Origin: Planctomycetota bacterium
Lineage (GTDB): Bacteria > Planctomycetota > GCA-2746535
Direction: 5' to 3'
DNA: 40,116 nucleotides
NCBI GenBank assembly: GCA_002746535.1
Contig: NVWA01000011.1
Location: 129,893-170,008, forward strand
The number at the start of each line of letters is the position of its first letter. The stretch's first letter is position 1. Positions 1-8,888 of this stretch are shown one piece after another. The notes beneath the pieces were generated by a model, which saw only the letters and a program-made list of their open reading frames with translations, was not told the origin of the DNA and did not search any database. A program made the translations under genes and the position numbers.

Positions 1-1881
1 GGTGAAAAATTTGAAATCATCCTTGGGGATACTAATGTTAAATCAACTGTAGATGAATCCGGTAAATGGTTGATTGAATTATTGCCTAGAGGTTTAGGGG
101 GTGCTTTAGAATTAACTTTAAAGTCAAATACCAATGAAATCAAACTATCAAATATTTTAATGGGTGATGTATGGTTCTGTTCTGGTCAGTCAAACATGGA
201 ATGGTCTGTTAATTTAGGTAGAGATGCTGAAAAAGAAATCAAAGAAGGTAATTATGCTGATATACGTTTATTTACTGTACTGAGAAATGCCAAAGAAGAA
301 TACCAGGAGTCTGTCACAGGGAAATGGGAACAATGTAGTTCTGAAATTTTAGGTGAATTCACTGCAGTTGGTTATTATTTTGGAAGGTCGCTACACAAAG
401 AGTTAAATGTGCCGATTGGGTTGATCAATAGTTCATGGGGAGGTACCTGCGTAGAAGCATGGTCAAGCCGGGAATCATTAGAGGCTGACCCCGATCATAG
501 TTATCTCGTAAAAGGTTATAAAGAATTTTTAAAAACTCGACCAAGAAATACAATGACGTTAGCTGAATGGGAAGATAAGTATTGGTATATCGATGAACCT
601 CCTAATAAAGGATTTGAAGATGGTTGGCATCAGAAAGAATTTGATGATTCAAAATGGGAATCAATGAAGCTCCCTAAACTATGGCAATTTGATGGTAAGG
701 AATTTAACGGTTGTTTTTGGTTTAGAAAAGAAGTTCAAATACCAAATGAGTGGGTTGGACATGAAATAGAGGTTTCTGTCGGTGCTTGTGATAAAAGTGA
801 ATATACCTATGTTAATGGTAACCTTGTTGGAAGTATGTTGTTTGCGGATGATAGAAACGCTTGGTGTGCCAACCGAAAATATTCAGTTTCAAAAGATATC
901 AATAATAATTCTGTAATACAAATTGCCGTTCGGGTTATCAGTATGATTAATGGTGGTGGGATGACAGGTCCTGGTGTTGATATGTATGTTTCTTTAAAGA
1001 ATAATTCTTCTGAAGAAAAGGTATCATTGGCCGGAGATTGGAAATATGATGTTGAGTATAAGATTGTCAGAGATGATATTCCTGATTCTATGCCCGTACC
1101 TACATGGGGTGATGATAATCAAAATTCGCCTTTTGCTTTATTTGCCGGCATGGTAAATCCTGTAATCCCTTTTACGCTAAAAGGTTTTATTTGGTATCAA
1201 GGTGAATCAAATTGCGATCGAACACAATCATATTTAAAATTATTTCCGGCCATGATCAAAGATTGGCGTCAAAGATGGAATGAAGAGCTTCCGTTCTATC
1301 TAGTACAATTGGCAAATTATGGACCGAATGAGAACGAGGATGAACCGCGACCTTGGTCAGAACTTCGTGAAACTCAAAGGTTAGCTGCGGATAAATTATC
1401 AAATTGCGAGATGGCTTGTATCATTGATATCGGTGAATCTGTTGATATTCACCCTAAAAATAAACAAGATGTTGGTTATCGTTTGTCTTTATTGGCTCTT
1501 CAAGATTGTTATGCTCAAGAGCTAGATTTATATGCCAGCCCATCATTTAAATCTGCAGAATTTTCTAATGAATTAGTTCGAGTATCCTTTGATCAATCTA
1601 AAGGGTTGCATTGTACGGAAAGTGATATACAAGAATTTGAATTGGCTGGAGAAGATAATAAGTTCTATTGCGCCAAAGCTACTTTAGAAGGTGACGAATT
1701 AATTTTATCTTCAGATCAAGTTGCGTCTCCTTTATATGTAAGATACGCATGGAGAAAAGGCCCAAGTGTAAATCTATTTAACGAAATAAATTTACCGCTA
1801 GCTCCTTTTAACACACACCCCAACCTTTGGCAATCTGAAAATATAAAATTAAAAGTCCCTGCCTTGACTGAAAAAACTTAA
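1..1881 (+). CDS. Sialate O-acetylesterase (5'-truncated by window edge)
   Basis: The reading frame is open to base 1, so the gene starts left of the window; the TTG at 70 is only an internal codon. The SGNH-hydrolase signature GDVWFCSGQSNMEW lies at nt 166-207 with the nucleophile Ser in GQSN, WYQGESN follows near 1192, and the Asp/His block DIHP is at 1444-1455. This order is typical of bacterial sialate 9-O-acetylesterases, which remove acetyl groups from sialic acids or other acetylated sugars. Between the two halves of the catalytic domain (about nt 600-1080) sits an inserted jelly-roll domain resembling the sugar-binding domain of GH2 enzymes (GCFWFRKEVQIP, YVNGNLVG), which is common in this family. 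Any signal peptide would be outside the window. Substrate is inferred from the family only; xylan or other acetylated glycans are possible. Family confidence is high. Confidence 0.93.
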   Translation, partial: GEKFEIILGDTNVKSTVDESGKWLIELLPRGLGGALELTLKSNTNEIKLSNILMGDVWFCSGQSNMEWSVNLGRDAEKEIKEGNYADIRLFTVLRNAKEEYQESVTGKWEQCSSEILGEFTAVGYYFGRSLHKELNVPIGLINSSWGGTCVEAWSSRESLEADPDHSYLVKGYKEFLKTRPRNTMTLAEWEDKYWYIDEPPNKGFEDGWHQKEFDDSKWESMKLPKLWQFDGKEFNGCFWFRKEVQIPNEWVGHEIEVSVGACDKSEYTYVNGNLVGSMLFADDRNAWCANRKYSVSKDINNNSVIQIAVRVISMINGGGMTGPGVDMYVSLKNNSSEEKVSLAGDWKYDVEYKIVRDDIPDSMPVPTWGDDNQNSPFALFAGMVNPVIPFTLKGFIWYQGESNCDRTQSYLKLFPAMIKDWRQRWNEELPFYLVQLANYGPNENEDEPRPWSELRETQRLAADKLSNCEMACIIDIGESVDIHPKNKQDVGYRLSLLALQDCYAQELDLYASPSFKSAEFSNELVRVSFDQSKGLHCTESDIQEFELAGEDNKFYCAKATLEGDELILSSDQVASPLYVRYAWRKGPSVNLFNEINLPLAPFNTHPNLWQSENIKLKVPALTEKT

Positions 1882-2040
1882 TGTTGATGCTGATTTCGTT
1901 TAAATAACAAGACTACTAAATAATTAGTGAAGATAAGAGTGTGAGTGGATTTGTGTCATTTTATTGCATTGGACTTTTTTAATTTTTGAATTAAAATTTA
2001 ATAAATTTAATCCGCTTCATATTAAGTCTAAAAAGATTTT

Positions 2041-2469
2041 ATGACAATAGAATATACTATCTTGAAAGATCTCCACTTGGTTATAATCTTTACGTTTGAT
2101 AAGGTAAACGATCAAGCTTCTCGTAAAATATTTGAAGAGATATCAAGAGACGATGACTTTTCTCCTGATTTTAATCAGCTTTCAGATGCACGATTCATAA
2201 CGGAGAATATGGTTACTGCTGATGGTCTTAGGGTCGTAGCGCAAGTATCGCCATTTTCAAAGATATCAAAAAATGCGCTTTTAGTCAATCGTGACCTTGA
2301 AAAAGGGAGAGCCAATCAATATGGAATATTTTCTACTGAATCCAATGAGTTTTTTTTGGTAACAACTGAGTTAGACTATGCCGTTAAATGGTTAGGTCAT
2401 GAAGAAAAAAATATTTCTGCTATTCAGCAAGTTGTTTCAAAATTCCATGATGCAAGAAAATTAAATTAG
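2041..2469 (+). CDS. SpoIIAA-like (STAS/SEC14-type fold) small protein
   Basis: A 142 aa soluble protein without signal peptide or membrane segment. It opens with alternating strand residues (IEYTILKDLHLVIIFTF), has a conserved-looking FSPDFNQLSDARF block near residues 39-52, and ends with a helix after DYAVKWLG. This pattern resembles the SpoIIAA-like proteins found in many environmental bacteria, whose function is mostly unknown and may be phosphorylation-independent binding. I recognise the fold family by pattern only. The ATG at 2041 has no clear Shine-Dalgarno. It lies 58 bp upstream of the AlkC-like gene in the same direction, so co-transcription is possible. A specific role cannot be assigned. 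Confidence 0.7.
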   Translation: MTIEYTILKDLHLVIIFTFDKVNDQASRKIFEEISRDDDFSPDFNQLSDARFITENMVTADGLRVVAQVSPFSKISKNALLVNRDLEKGRANQYGIFSTESNEFFLVTTELDYAVKWLGHEEKNISAIQQVVSKFHDARKLN

Positions 2470-2527
2470 TTGTTCAACGATTAATTTAATTATTTGAAAC
2501 CTTTAGCTAATCAGAAAGTAATATATT

Positions 2528-3613
2528 TTGGCAGCCCAATTAAAATACCTATACAATAAAGATTTCATATCTAGGCTTTGCAGCGAAATACAAAAAACAT
2601 TTAAACAATTCGATTCTAAAAACTTTACAAAGTGTGTCTTTGATAAAGATTGGGATGAAAAAGAATTGAAAGAGCGCATGCGCCATATTACAGAATCGCT
2701 ATATCAGTTTTTGCCAAAAAAATACTCTAAAGCGTTGAAGATTTTGAAGCCAGTATCAAAGCGGTTTAGTGGTTTTGAACCTATGTTTTTTCCTGATTAC
2801 GTTGAGCAGTATGGAATAGATGATATTGAAGAATCTATTGTTGCTTTGGAGCATTTTACTAAATACTCTAGCTCTGAATTTGCCGTACGACCTTTTATTG
2901 TTAAATATCCCAAAGTTATGATGAGACAAATGGAATTATGGGCCAGTTCAAATAATCACCATGTTAGGCGTTTGGCTTCTGAAGGCTGTCGTCCTAGGTT
3001 ACCTTGGGCAATGGCTTTACCCGTATTTAAAAAAGATCCTAAAGCCGTTATGAAGGTGTTGAGGAAATTAAAAAATGATACTAGCGAATATGTACGAAGA
3101 AGTGTCGCTAATAATTTAAATGATATCGCTAAAGATAATCCTGAGGTGGTTATTAAAGTTGCTAAATCATGGCTAAGTAAAAATAAAAATACGGATTGGT
3201 TAGTAAAGCATGCTTGTCGTACACTTCTGAAACAAGGTCAGCCTGAGATCATGAGGTTATTTGACCTTGCGGTGCCAGATCACATTAAAGTTCTAAAGCT
3301 TCAAGTAAAAAAAAAAGTGTCCATGGGTGAGCGACTCAATTTCTCATTTCAATTAGAAACAAAAAAGAATGAAATTGGTAAAGTCAGAATTGAATTTGGC
3401 ATCGACTTTATGAAGAGCAATGGAAAACAAGCCCGTAAAATATTTAAAATTTCAGAAGTTCATTGTGAAGATCAGAGAAAAGAAATACAAAAGTATTTTT
3501 CTTTTAAACCAATTTCTACCAGAAAATATTATCCCGGCGCCCACGGCCTGGCAATTATTGTGAATGGTCATGAACTAGCATGTGGTAAATTCAAATTATT
3601 AAATCAAAATTGA
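2528..3613 (+). CDS. alkC: AlkC-type DNA glycosylase (alkylation repair)
   Basis: 361 aa protein matching the AlkC branch of the HEAT-like-repeat DNA glycosylases, which excise N-alkylated bases such as 3-methyladenine without base flipping. Visible features are helical repeats from about residue 60 to 245 (for example VMRQMELWASSNNHHVRRL, SEYVRRSVANNLNDIAKD and WLVKHACRTLLKQG), followed by a beta-rich C-terminal domain from about residue 250. The latter fits the immunoglobulin-like extension known in AlkC proteins. The open frame begins at a TTG (2528) preceded by a GAAAG-like Shine-Dalgarno 8-9 bases upstream; no better ATG lies nearby. It may be co-transcribed with the SpoIIAA-like gene. 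The gene ends just before a hairpin doublet. Action is expected in the cytoplasm on chromosomal DNA. Confidence 0.87.
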   Translation: MAAQLKYLYNKDFISRLCSEIQKTFKQFDSKNFTKCVFDKDWDEKELKERMRHITESLYQFLPKKYSKALKILKPVSKRFSGFEPMFFPDYVEQYGIDDIEESIVALEHFTKYSSSEFAVRPFIVKYPKVMMRQMELWASSNNHHVRRLASEGCRPRLPWAMALPVFKKDPKAVMKVLRKLKNDTSEYVRRSVANNLNDIAKDNPEVVIKVAKSWLSKNKNTDWLVKHACRTLLKQGQPEIMRLFDLAVPDHIKVLKLQVKKKVSMGERLNFSFQLETKKNEIGKVRIEFGIDFMKSNGKQARKIFKISEVHCEDQRKEIQKYFSFKPISTRKYYPGAHGLAIIVNGHELACGKFKLLNQN

Positions 3614-3621
3614 TTGTTCCT

Positions 3622-3731
3622 GGGGCTTTGGACAGCTTGTCCAAGCTTTTAATTGAATTTAAAATTCAAGAATAGTTTCAAATAATCTTCCGCAACTATG
3701 TTTGCGTTTTGGACAAGCGGTCCAAAGTCCC
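3622..3731. repeat. Inverted hairpin doublet in a convergent gap
   Basis: Arms at 3622-3644 and 3709-3731 are reverse complements over 23 bases with two mismatches. Each arm also folds on itself: TTGGACA-GCT-TGTCCAA in the left arm and TTGGAC-AAGCG-GTCCAA in the right arm. The element fills most of the 177 bp gap between convergent genes (AlkC-like and rhamnosidase), so it could act as a bidirectional terminator. The doublet architecture looks like a REP/REPIN-type repeat. Confidence 0.8.
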
Positions 3732-3790
3732 GGGATCCCAAATTCAAAATCACCTATTTATTGATGTCCCGTTTTTTTGCAAAAGTACTC

Positions 3791-6142
3791 CTAGGAACAC
3801 ATTATTTTATTGTTCGATTGTAAATCTATTGTTTTGTTTCTCCAAATAAACTGTCCCGTTAAGCCTTCTGGTAAATTCACACTTCCTTTGCAAGTATTCC
3901 CTTCAAATTTCAAATCACATTCGATCATGCCTAATGGATGTGGCGTTTTGGATTTAATAAAAGTTAAATCCCCAGGGGAAGGTTTAATTTCAATTGTTCC
4001 AAAGCCGATACTAGTAGGTCTGATGCCCATTAAACTGGCATGCATATGATACATGGGGTGGGCTCCCCAAGCATGGCAATCAGAGCGTGATGGTTCTGGT
4101 TGTTCGACGGCCGTTTTAAATCCTTGTTCTTTTAATTTTTTCCAGAAATCAAATTTTTCTATAATTAGATCACCACGATCAAATTGCTTCATTGTTTCAA
4201 AAAGATAATAGCTAAAATAAATGGTTGTTCTGGCTAGATCTTTGTAGCCCAGCATATTTTCAAATACACTAAGAGCTTTATCTTCTTTTATCAATCCGGA
4301 TAAAAGGGCTAAGCATTGAGCGTGTTCGCTATAATGTAGATGAGCCAAATCATCAGCAAATAATCCTGTCTTTTCATCAAAAAAGGCCGGTATTATTTTC
4401 TCTGCAATTTCATCGGCGTATCGATTGTAACGCGAAGCCATTTCTGTTTCGTTTAAATGGGTTTCCAGCTCAGCCGCTTTCCGTAATGTCCAATAGTACA
4501 TAATATTAATGGGCGCAGTAGGAAGCTCTTCTGAAGTCGGGACATTACCAAGTTTCCACTCTGGAACCCAGTCCATAAAAGGCCAGCCTGGCATTTTTCC
4601 TATAAGGTTGTCTTCTCTTAAATAAATGCGACATTGATCCAGGGCTGATCGAACGCCATAAATACGATCTTGTAGCCATTCTTTTGACCCACGCCACATA
4701 AGGTAATCATGAATTAACCAGCAGGATATCATAGAGAAGGTTGTTGATAATTGATTTTGCCTGCTAGGAGTATGCTCGGCAACAAAACCATGATCGCGTC
4801 TTGAAAAATCAAATAGGTCTATACAGCGTGCTGGTAGTCGATGATCTTGCTGCATAATAAAATTAGTAAGAATTTCAAGTCTTGTGTCACCTACATACAT
4901 GAGTTGTTCATAATAAGGGCAATCCATAAAATGCTCGTGGGCACACATTTGCATAACCCTTGTTGCGATAGTTTGAATATCAGTAAATTCATCATCGTTT
5001 GTTTCAAAACTACCTTCATAGGTTAGGGGGTAGTTGGTTTCATCAAGGCAGAGTTCGTTGATGATCAACTCTTCTTCCTTGGTTTTAATGTTTATCAGTA
5101 TGTAACGACCTGACCACCACCAATGACTGCGGTGAGAATGTTTACTGCCATCTGCAATCCATTTGTTGCCATGACCATCAAAATATTTTCCAGCGATGTC
5201 ATTTCGATTTAGTTTTGCTTTTTTGGTTTCATCAAAAAGACTTTCGGCCCACAACCACTCAATTGTGGTACCTTTTCCCTTATTGATTGCAATTTCAGAA
5301 TAGGCACAGTAATAATTTTTTAGATCCCAAATTAGAGTGAGATTTGTGTTGGGTGGTATGTGAATTGATTCATGGTTAAATAATTTTTGATAATTAGTTG
5401 GTATTTCGGCGCAGTCTTTTTCTGTAAACTGATAGTTGTCATGCCATTTATGTGTGATAGCTCGAAATTCTCCAGGGGTTGTTTTTGAATTATACTGGTC
5501 GGGCATTGTTGAAGGGAATAACTTCCAGCCTTGGACACGCAAACCAGTTCCAGATGATTTTAATCCTGGTTTGATTACAATTACCTTCTTAGTCTCTTCT
5601 GTGTTTTTCCATTGACCTAAATTAATTTCTAGAGAATTACCTACAACGAAAAAATAACCTTTCAATGTTTTAGGTCTTGCTTTCCAACCATGAATAATGC
5701 TACAATTCCAATTTGCTTTGCCTGTACTCAATAAATTATCATATTCTCCTTCAGCAGCAAAAATAAATCCTGGCTGGTAAGTAGGTAGACCAAGAGGGGC
5801 ATCATCGTGTAAATGCCAAACCAGAACTTCAATTTGATGTTCACCAGCTTCTAGAGTAATATCATAGCTACTAAAACTCCAGTGTTCTGGGTCTGCTCGA
5901 TCTGGTCCTCTGCAAACACGGATGTTATCAATCATAAATTCAAAACGCATATCCGCTGAAAGATGGACTCGAATGGTTTCATCTTTTGACTCAAACGTTT
6001 TTATAAATTTCACAAAAGCAGAATCAAGGGTAGTAAGGTCAGGATGCCAGACCCATGCCGCGGTATCAATGTGATTTAGGATGCGGATATTATGATCATC
6101 AAGGTGGGGAGTAAAATCTAAAAATATTTTTTCAAACTTCAT
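3791..6142 (-). CDS. Alpha-L-rhamnosidase-like glycoside hydrolase (GH78 type)
   Basis: 783 aa protein. N-terminal beta-sandwich modules (residues 1 to about 370, with the carbohydrate-binding-like stretch WWWSGRYILINI near 341-352) precede an (alpha/alpha)6 barrel that contains DCPYYEQLMYVGDTRLE near residues 407-423. That block corresponds to the GH78 signature DCPxRxExxxWxGD and keeps Asp407, Glu412 and Asp419. A C-terminal beta domain follows (HPLGMIECDLKFEG). GH78 enzymes remove terminal alpha-L-rhamnose from glycans or glycosides. No signal peptide is visible, so cytoplasmic action on imported oligosaccharides is likely. The start is supported by AAGGAT just upstream of the ATG. It is transcribed away from the peptidase/sulfatase operon and shares a 175 bp control region with it. 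The motif is diverged from textbook rhamnosidases, so another deoxy-sugar specificity is possible. Confidence 0.85.
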   Translation of the reverse strand: MKFEKIFLDFTPHLDDHNIRILNHIDTAAWVWHPDLTTLDSAFVKFIKTFESKDETIRVHLSADMRFEFMIDNIRVCRGPDRADPEHWSFSSYDITLEAGEHQIEVLVWHLHDDAPLGLPTYQPGFIFAAEGEYDNLLSTGKANWNCSIIHGWKARPKTLKGYFFVVGNSLEINLGQWKNTEETKKVIVIKPGLKSSGTGLRVQGWKLFPSTMPDQYNSKTTPGEFRAITHKWHDNYQFTEKDCAEIPTNYQKLFNHESIHIPPNTNLTLIWDLKNYYCAYSEIAINKGKGTTIEWLWAESLFDETKKAKLNRNDIAGKYFDGHGNKWIADGSKHSHRSHWWWSGRYILINIKTKEEELIINELCLDETNYPLTYEGSFETNDDEFTDIQTIATRVMQMCAHEHFMDCPYYEQLMYVGDTRLEILTNFIMQQDHRLPARCIDLFDFSRRDHGFVAEHTPSRQNQLSTTFSMISCWLIHDYLMWRGSKEWLQDRIYGVRSALDQCRIYLREDNLIGKMPGWPFMDWVPEWKLGNVPTSEELPTAPINIMYYWTLRKAAELETHLNETEMASRYNRYADEIAEKIIPAFFDEKTGLFADDLAHLHYSEHAQCLALLSGLIKEDKALSVFENMLGYKDLARTTIYFSYYLFETMKQFDRGDLIIEKFDFWKKLKEQGFKTAVEQPEPSRSDCHAWGAHPMYHMHASLMGIRPTSIGFGTIEIKPSPGDLTFIKSKTPHPLGMIECDLKFEGNTCKGSVNLPEGLTGQFIWRNKTIDLQSNNKIMCS

Positions 6143-6246
6143 GGTATTATCCTTAAGCTCTTAACTTTAATTATCAGCATATTACGTTTAGTAAGTTTGA
6201 AAACAATGGATAAAATAGTTTATTTTTAATCTATATTGGAGTATTA

Positions 6247-6295
6247 TTTAGGTGTCCATTTTTTAGTTTTGTATAATACAATTCGTTCACCTAAA
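6247..6295. promoter_or_regulatory. Nested palindromes around a -10 box in a divergent promoter region
   Basis: The outer arms TTTAGGTG (6247-6254) and CACCTAAA (6288-6295) are perfect reverse complements. Between them TTGTAT-A-ATACAA (6269-6281) is a perfect palindrome that contains TATAAT at 6272-6277. No convincing -35 is seen. The region lies 23-70 bp upstream of the carboxypeptidase start and between divergent genes. I infer a regulated promoter with an operator on its -10; the inner TTGT...ACAA symmetry resembles GntR/FCD-type sites. Confidence 0.5.
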
Positions 6296-6317
6296 AATTA
6301 TTAAATTAAGGAATTAA

Positions 6318-7454
6318 ATGTCAGAGAACTCAAGTTTGGAAATTGATTGTGATTTCCCCGGTGGCAATATTATCGTTGATAGTATTTCTGATAATGTAAT
6401 TGGACTGCACCAAGATTTACGTGATACAGATGGTGATTGGTTTTACTGGTGTTTTCGTTTAACGGGTTCTGCGGGCAAGACGCTCAAGTTTGCTTTTACT
6501 CAAAGTAGGGCTATTGGCGGATCTGGACCAGCTATTTCTTATGATGAAGGGGTAACATGGGCGTGGTTAGGCAAGGATGTTGTTGATGAAAATTCTTTCT
6601 CCTATAAATTTCCTGAAAATAATTCAGAAGTCAGATTAAGTTTTGGCATGCCTTATTTAGAATCTCATTGGCATGCTTTCATAAATAAAATCGGAGAGCA
6701 TTCATTACTCGATAATAAAATATTATGTACTACAACAAAAGGCCGTGAGGCTGAGTATGTTTTGCTTGGAGATAAAAAGATCGACCCAAAATTCCGAGTA
6801 GCGGTAACGAGCCGTCATCATTGTTGTGAAATGATGGCAACCTATTCTTTAGAAGGGATTTTAAATTGGGTTTTGAATGATTCTGATGCCCAATGGTTGC
6901 GCGAAAATGTTCACTTTATCTTTATCCCTTTTGTCGATAAAGATGGCGTTGAAGAGGGTGATCAAGGCAAGAATCGCAAACCGCGAGATCATGGCCGCGA
7001 TTATGCCGGCGAAAGTATTTATTCTACGACCAAAGCAATCCGTGAGTTGATTCCATCGTGGTCAGAAAACAATCTAACGATAGGGTTAGATCTACATTGT
7101 CCACACATCTCGGGTGGTAGCAACGAGTATATTTATTTAGTTGGCTCTGCTGATGAAGATAACGCTGCTCAACAAATGCAATTCATGGAAATGTTAGAAG
7201 CAAATGCTAAGGGGCCCTTGCCTATTCATGCGAGCGATTTTCTACCTTTTGGTGTTGCGTGGAATGTTGCCAGTAGTTATACGGCTGGCAAAGCTTTTTC
7301 TCATTGGACAACAGAAATGTCCTCTATAAAATTGGGAGCTAGTATTGAAGTTCCCTATGCCAATGCTAAAGGGGTTGAAGTAAATCAAACATCTGCACGC
7401 AGTTTTGGCCAAGACCTAGGACGAGCTTTAGATCAATACTTACAATCATTATAA
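6318..7454 (+). CDS. M14-family zinc carboxypeptidase (cytosolic-carboxypeptidase-like)
   Basis: 378 aa. The N-terminal beta domain (about residues 1-130; WFYWCFRLTG, GVTWAWLG) resembles the N-domain of cytosolic carboxypeptidases. The M14 catalytic domain follows: zinc ligands His168 and Glu171 in RHHCCE, third zinc ligand His260 in LDLHCPH, and the catalytic Glu344 in ASIEVPYA. All key residues are present, so it is probably active in trimming C-terminal residues or side-chain peptides, with zinc. No signal peptide is visible. AAGGA precedes the ATG at a normal distance. First gene of a tight four-gene operon; the sulfatase gene follows after 21 bp. Partner genes suggest work on peptides derived from glycoproteins or proteoglycans, which is an inference. 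Confidence 0.88.
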   Translation: MSENSSLEIDCDFPGGNIIVDSISDNVIGLHQDLRDTDGDWFYWCFRLTGSAGKTLKFAFTQSRAIGGSGPAISYDEGVTWAWLGKDVVDENSFSYKFPENNSEVRLSFGMPYLESHWHAFINKIGEHSLLDNKILCTTTKGREAEYVLLGDKKIDPKFRVAVTSRHHCCEMMATYSLEGILNWVLNDSDAQWLRENVHFIFIPFVDKDGVEEGDQGKNRKPRDHGRDYAGESIYSTTKAIRELIPSWSENNLTIGLDLHCPHISGGSNEYIYLVGSADEDNAAQQMQFMEMLEANAKGPLPIHASDFLPFGVAWNVASSYTAGKAFSHWTTEMSSIKLGASIEVPYANAKGVEVNQTSARSFGQDLGRALDQYLQSL

Positions 7455-7475
7455 AATTTATTTCTTGGAGAATAA

Positions 7476-8885
7476 TTGTCTAATCGCCCGAATATTATTT
7501 TAATAACTGCCGATGATATGAATTGGGATGCTGTAGGTGCATACGGATGCCCGACCGCTAAAACAACACCAAATATTGATCGGCTAGCCTCTGAAGGTAT
7601 GCGTTTTAATTTTGGGCATGTGACAATTGCTGTGTGCCAACCAAGTAGGTCAGCTATGTTGACAGGAAAGTATCCACACAATAGTGGGGGTGAAGCATTC
7701 TTTAAATTACGTCATCCTAACATCCCTATTTTGCCAGAAATTTTAAAAGACGCTGGATATTCAACAGGGATATTAGGTAAAGTAAGTCACTCTACACCTT
7801 ATGAAGATTTTGAATGGGATGTTAGTTATGACATGGAGTATCTTGGTATTGGACGTAATCCTTCTATATATAGACAATTGACTTCAGAATTTATTCGCAG
7901 CTCAGTTGAAAATAAAAAATCATTTTTCTTGATGGCCAATTCTCATGATCCTCATAGACCTTTTTATGGGAATGATGATAAAAGTTGGTATGACGAACCG
8001 CCAGAAACAAGAGCCTCAATACCTTCGAAAATATTCAAAGAAGAAGATGTTGGTATACCTGGATTTTTAGAAGACTTGCCGGAAGTTCGATTAGAAATTG
8101 CCGAATATTATAGTTCTGTTAGACGTTGTGATGATACTGTTGGTCAAATTCTTGATGAGCTGAAAACTCAAAATTTAGAACACAACACCCTCATTTTATT
8201 TTTATCGGATAATGGCATGGCTTTTCCGTTTTCAAAAACGAACTGTTATTTGAATAGCACTAAGACCCCATGGATTGTTAGATGGCCAGACAAAATCAAG
8301 CCTGAGTCAGTTGATAGTGAGCACTTTATTTCTGCAATAGATATTTTGCCAACTTTTCTTGAGGCGGCTGGAATTAAAGGCAAAGGCGATATTGATGGCA
8401 AATCATTTTTACCTGTCTTGAAAGGCGAAAAACAAGAAGATAGAAAGATGGTGTATACCCAATTTTCTCAAACAGCCGGTAAAAGAAATTATCCGATGCG
8501 CTGTGTTCAAAATAAAAAATTTGGTTATATCTTTAATCCATGGTCTGATGGAATTAAAGTTTTTAAAAATGAATCGCAGGCAGGTAGAACGTTTAAAGCC
8601 ATGGAAAAAGCAGCACAAGAAAACAAAGATATCATGGATCGTGTAAATTTATTTTTATACCGTGTGCCAGAAGAGCTATATGATTTTGAAAATGACCACA
8701 ACGCATTGGTAAATTTAATTGATGATCCTAGCTATAAAGACGTTCTTGACGATCTTCGCTCAAAGATGAAAGAGTATATGGTTGAAACAAGTGATCCGGC
8801 GCTTAATGTTTTTATTAATAAAAATGATGAAGATGCAAAGCAATCTTTTTTTGAACAAATGAAAAATGAAATTGGTGGAGAATAA
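7476..8885 (+). CDS. Type I sulfatase (S1 family)
   Basis: 469 aa alkaline-phosphatase-superfamily sulfatase. Metal ligands appear in ITADDMNW (Asp13, Asp14). The formylglycine motif is C54-QPSR-SAMLTG, where Cys54 would be converted by a formylglycine-generating enzyme or anSME encoded elsewhere. HDPHRPF and the later FLSDNG supply further active-site residues. Overall pattern is close to heparan-N-sulfatase-like S1 enzymes, but the substrate is not determinable here. Translation starts at TTG 7476, 5 bases after GGAG, and there is no room for an upstream signal peptide because the carboxypeptidase stop is 21 bp away. The enzyme therefore looks cytoplasmic, acting on imported sulfated fragments. 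It is followed after 3 bp by the M28 peptidase gene. Confidence 0.92.
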   Translation: MSNRPNIILITADDMNWDAVGAYGCPTAKTTPNIDRLASEGMRFNFGHVTIAVCQPSRSAMLTGKYPHNSGGEAFFKLRHPNIPILPEILKDAGYSTGILGKVSHSTPYEDFEWDVSYDMEYLGIGRNPSIYRQLTSEFIRSSVENKKSFFLMANSHDPHRPFYGNDDKSWYDEPPETRASIPSKIFKEEDVGIPGFLEDLPEVRLEIAEYYSSVRRCDDTVGQILDELKTQNLEHNTLILFLSDNGMAFPFSKTNCYLNSTKTPWIVRWPDKIKPESVDSEHFISAIDILPTFLEAAGIKGKGDIDGKSFLPVLKGEKQEDRKMVYTQFSQTAGKRNYPMRCVQNKKFGYIFNPWSDGIKVFKNESQAGRTFKAMEKAAQENKDIMDRVNLFLYRVPEELYDFENDHNALVNLIDDPSYKDVLDDLRSKMKEYMVETSDPALNVFINKNDEDAKQSFFEQMKNEIGGE

Positions 8886-8888
8886 GAC

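Noticed and set aside
70..132. TTG at 70 as a real start of the sialate O-acetylesterase
   Set aside because: The frame is open to base 1, the preceding codons read as protein, and a start here would leave no room for the usual signal peptide and N-terminal part.
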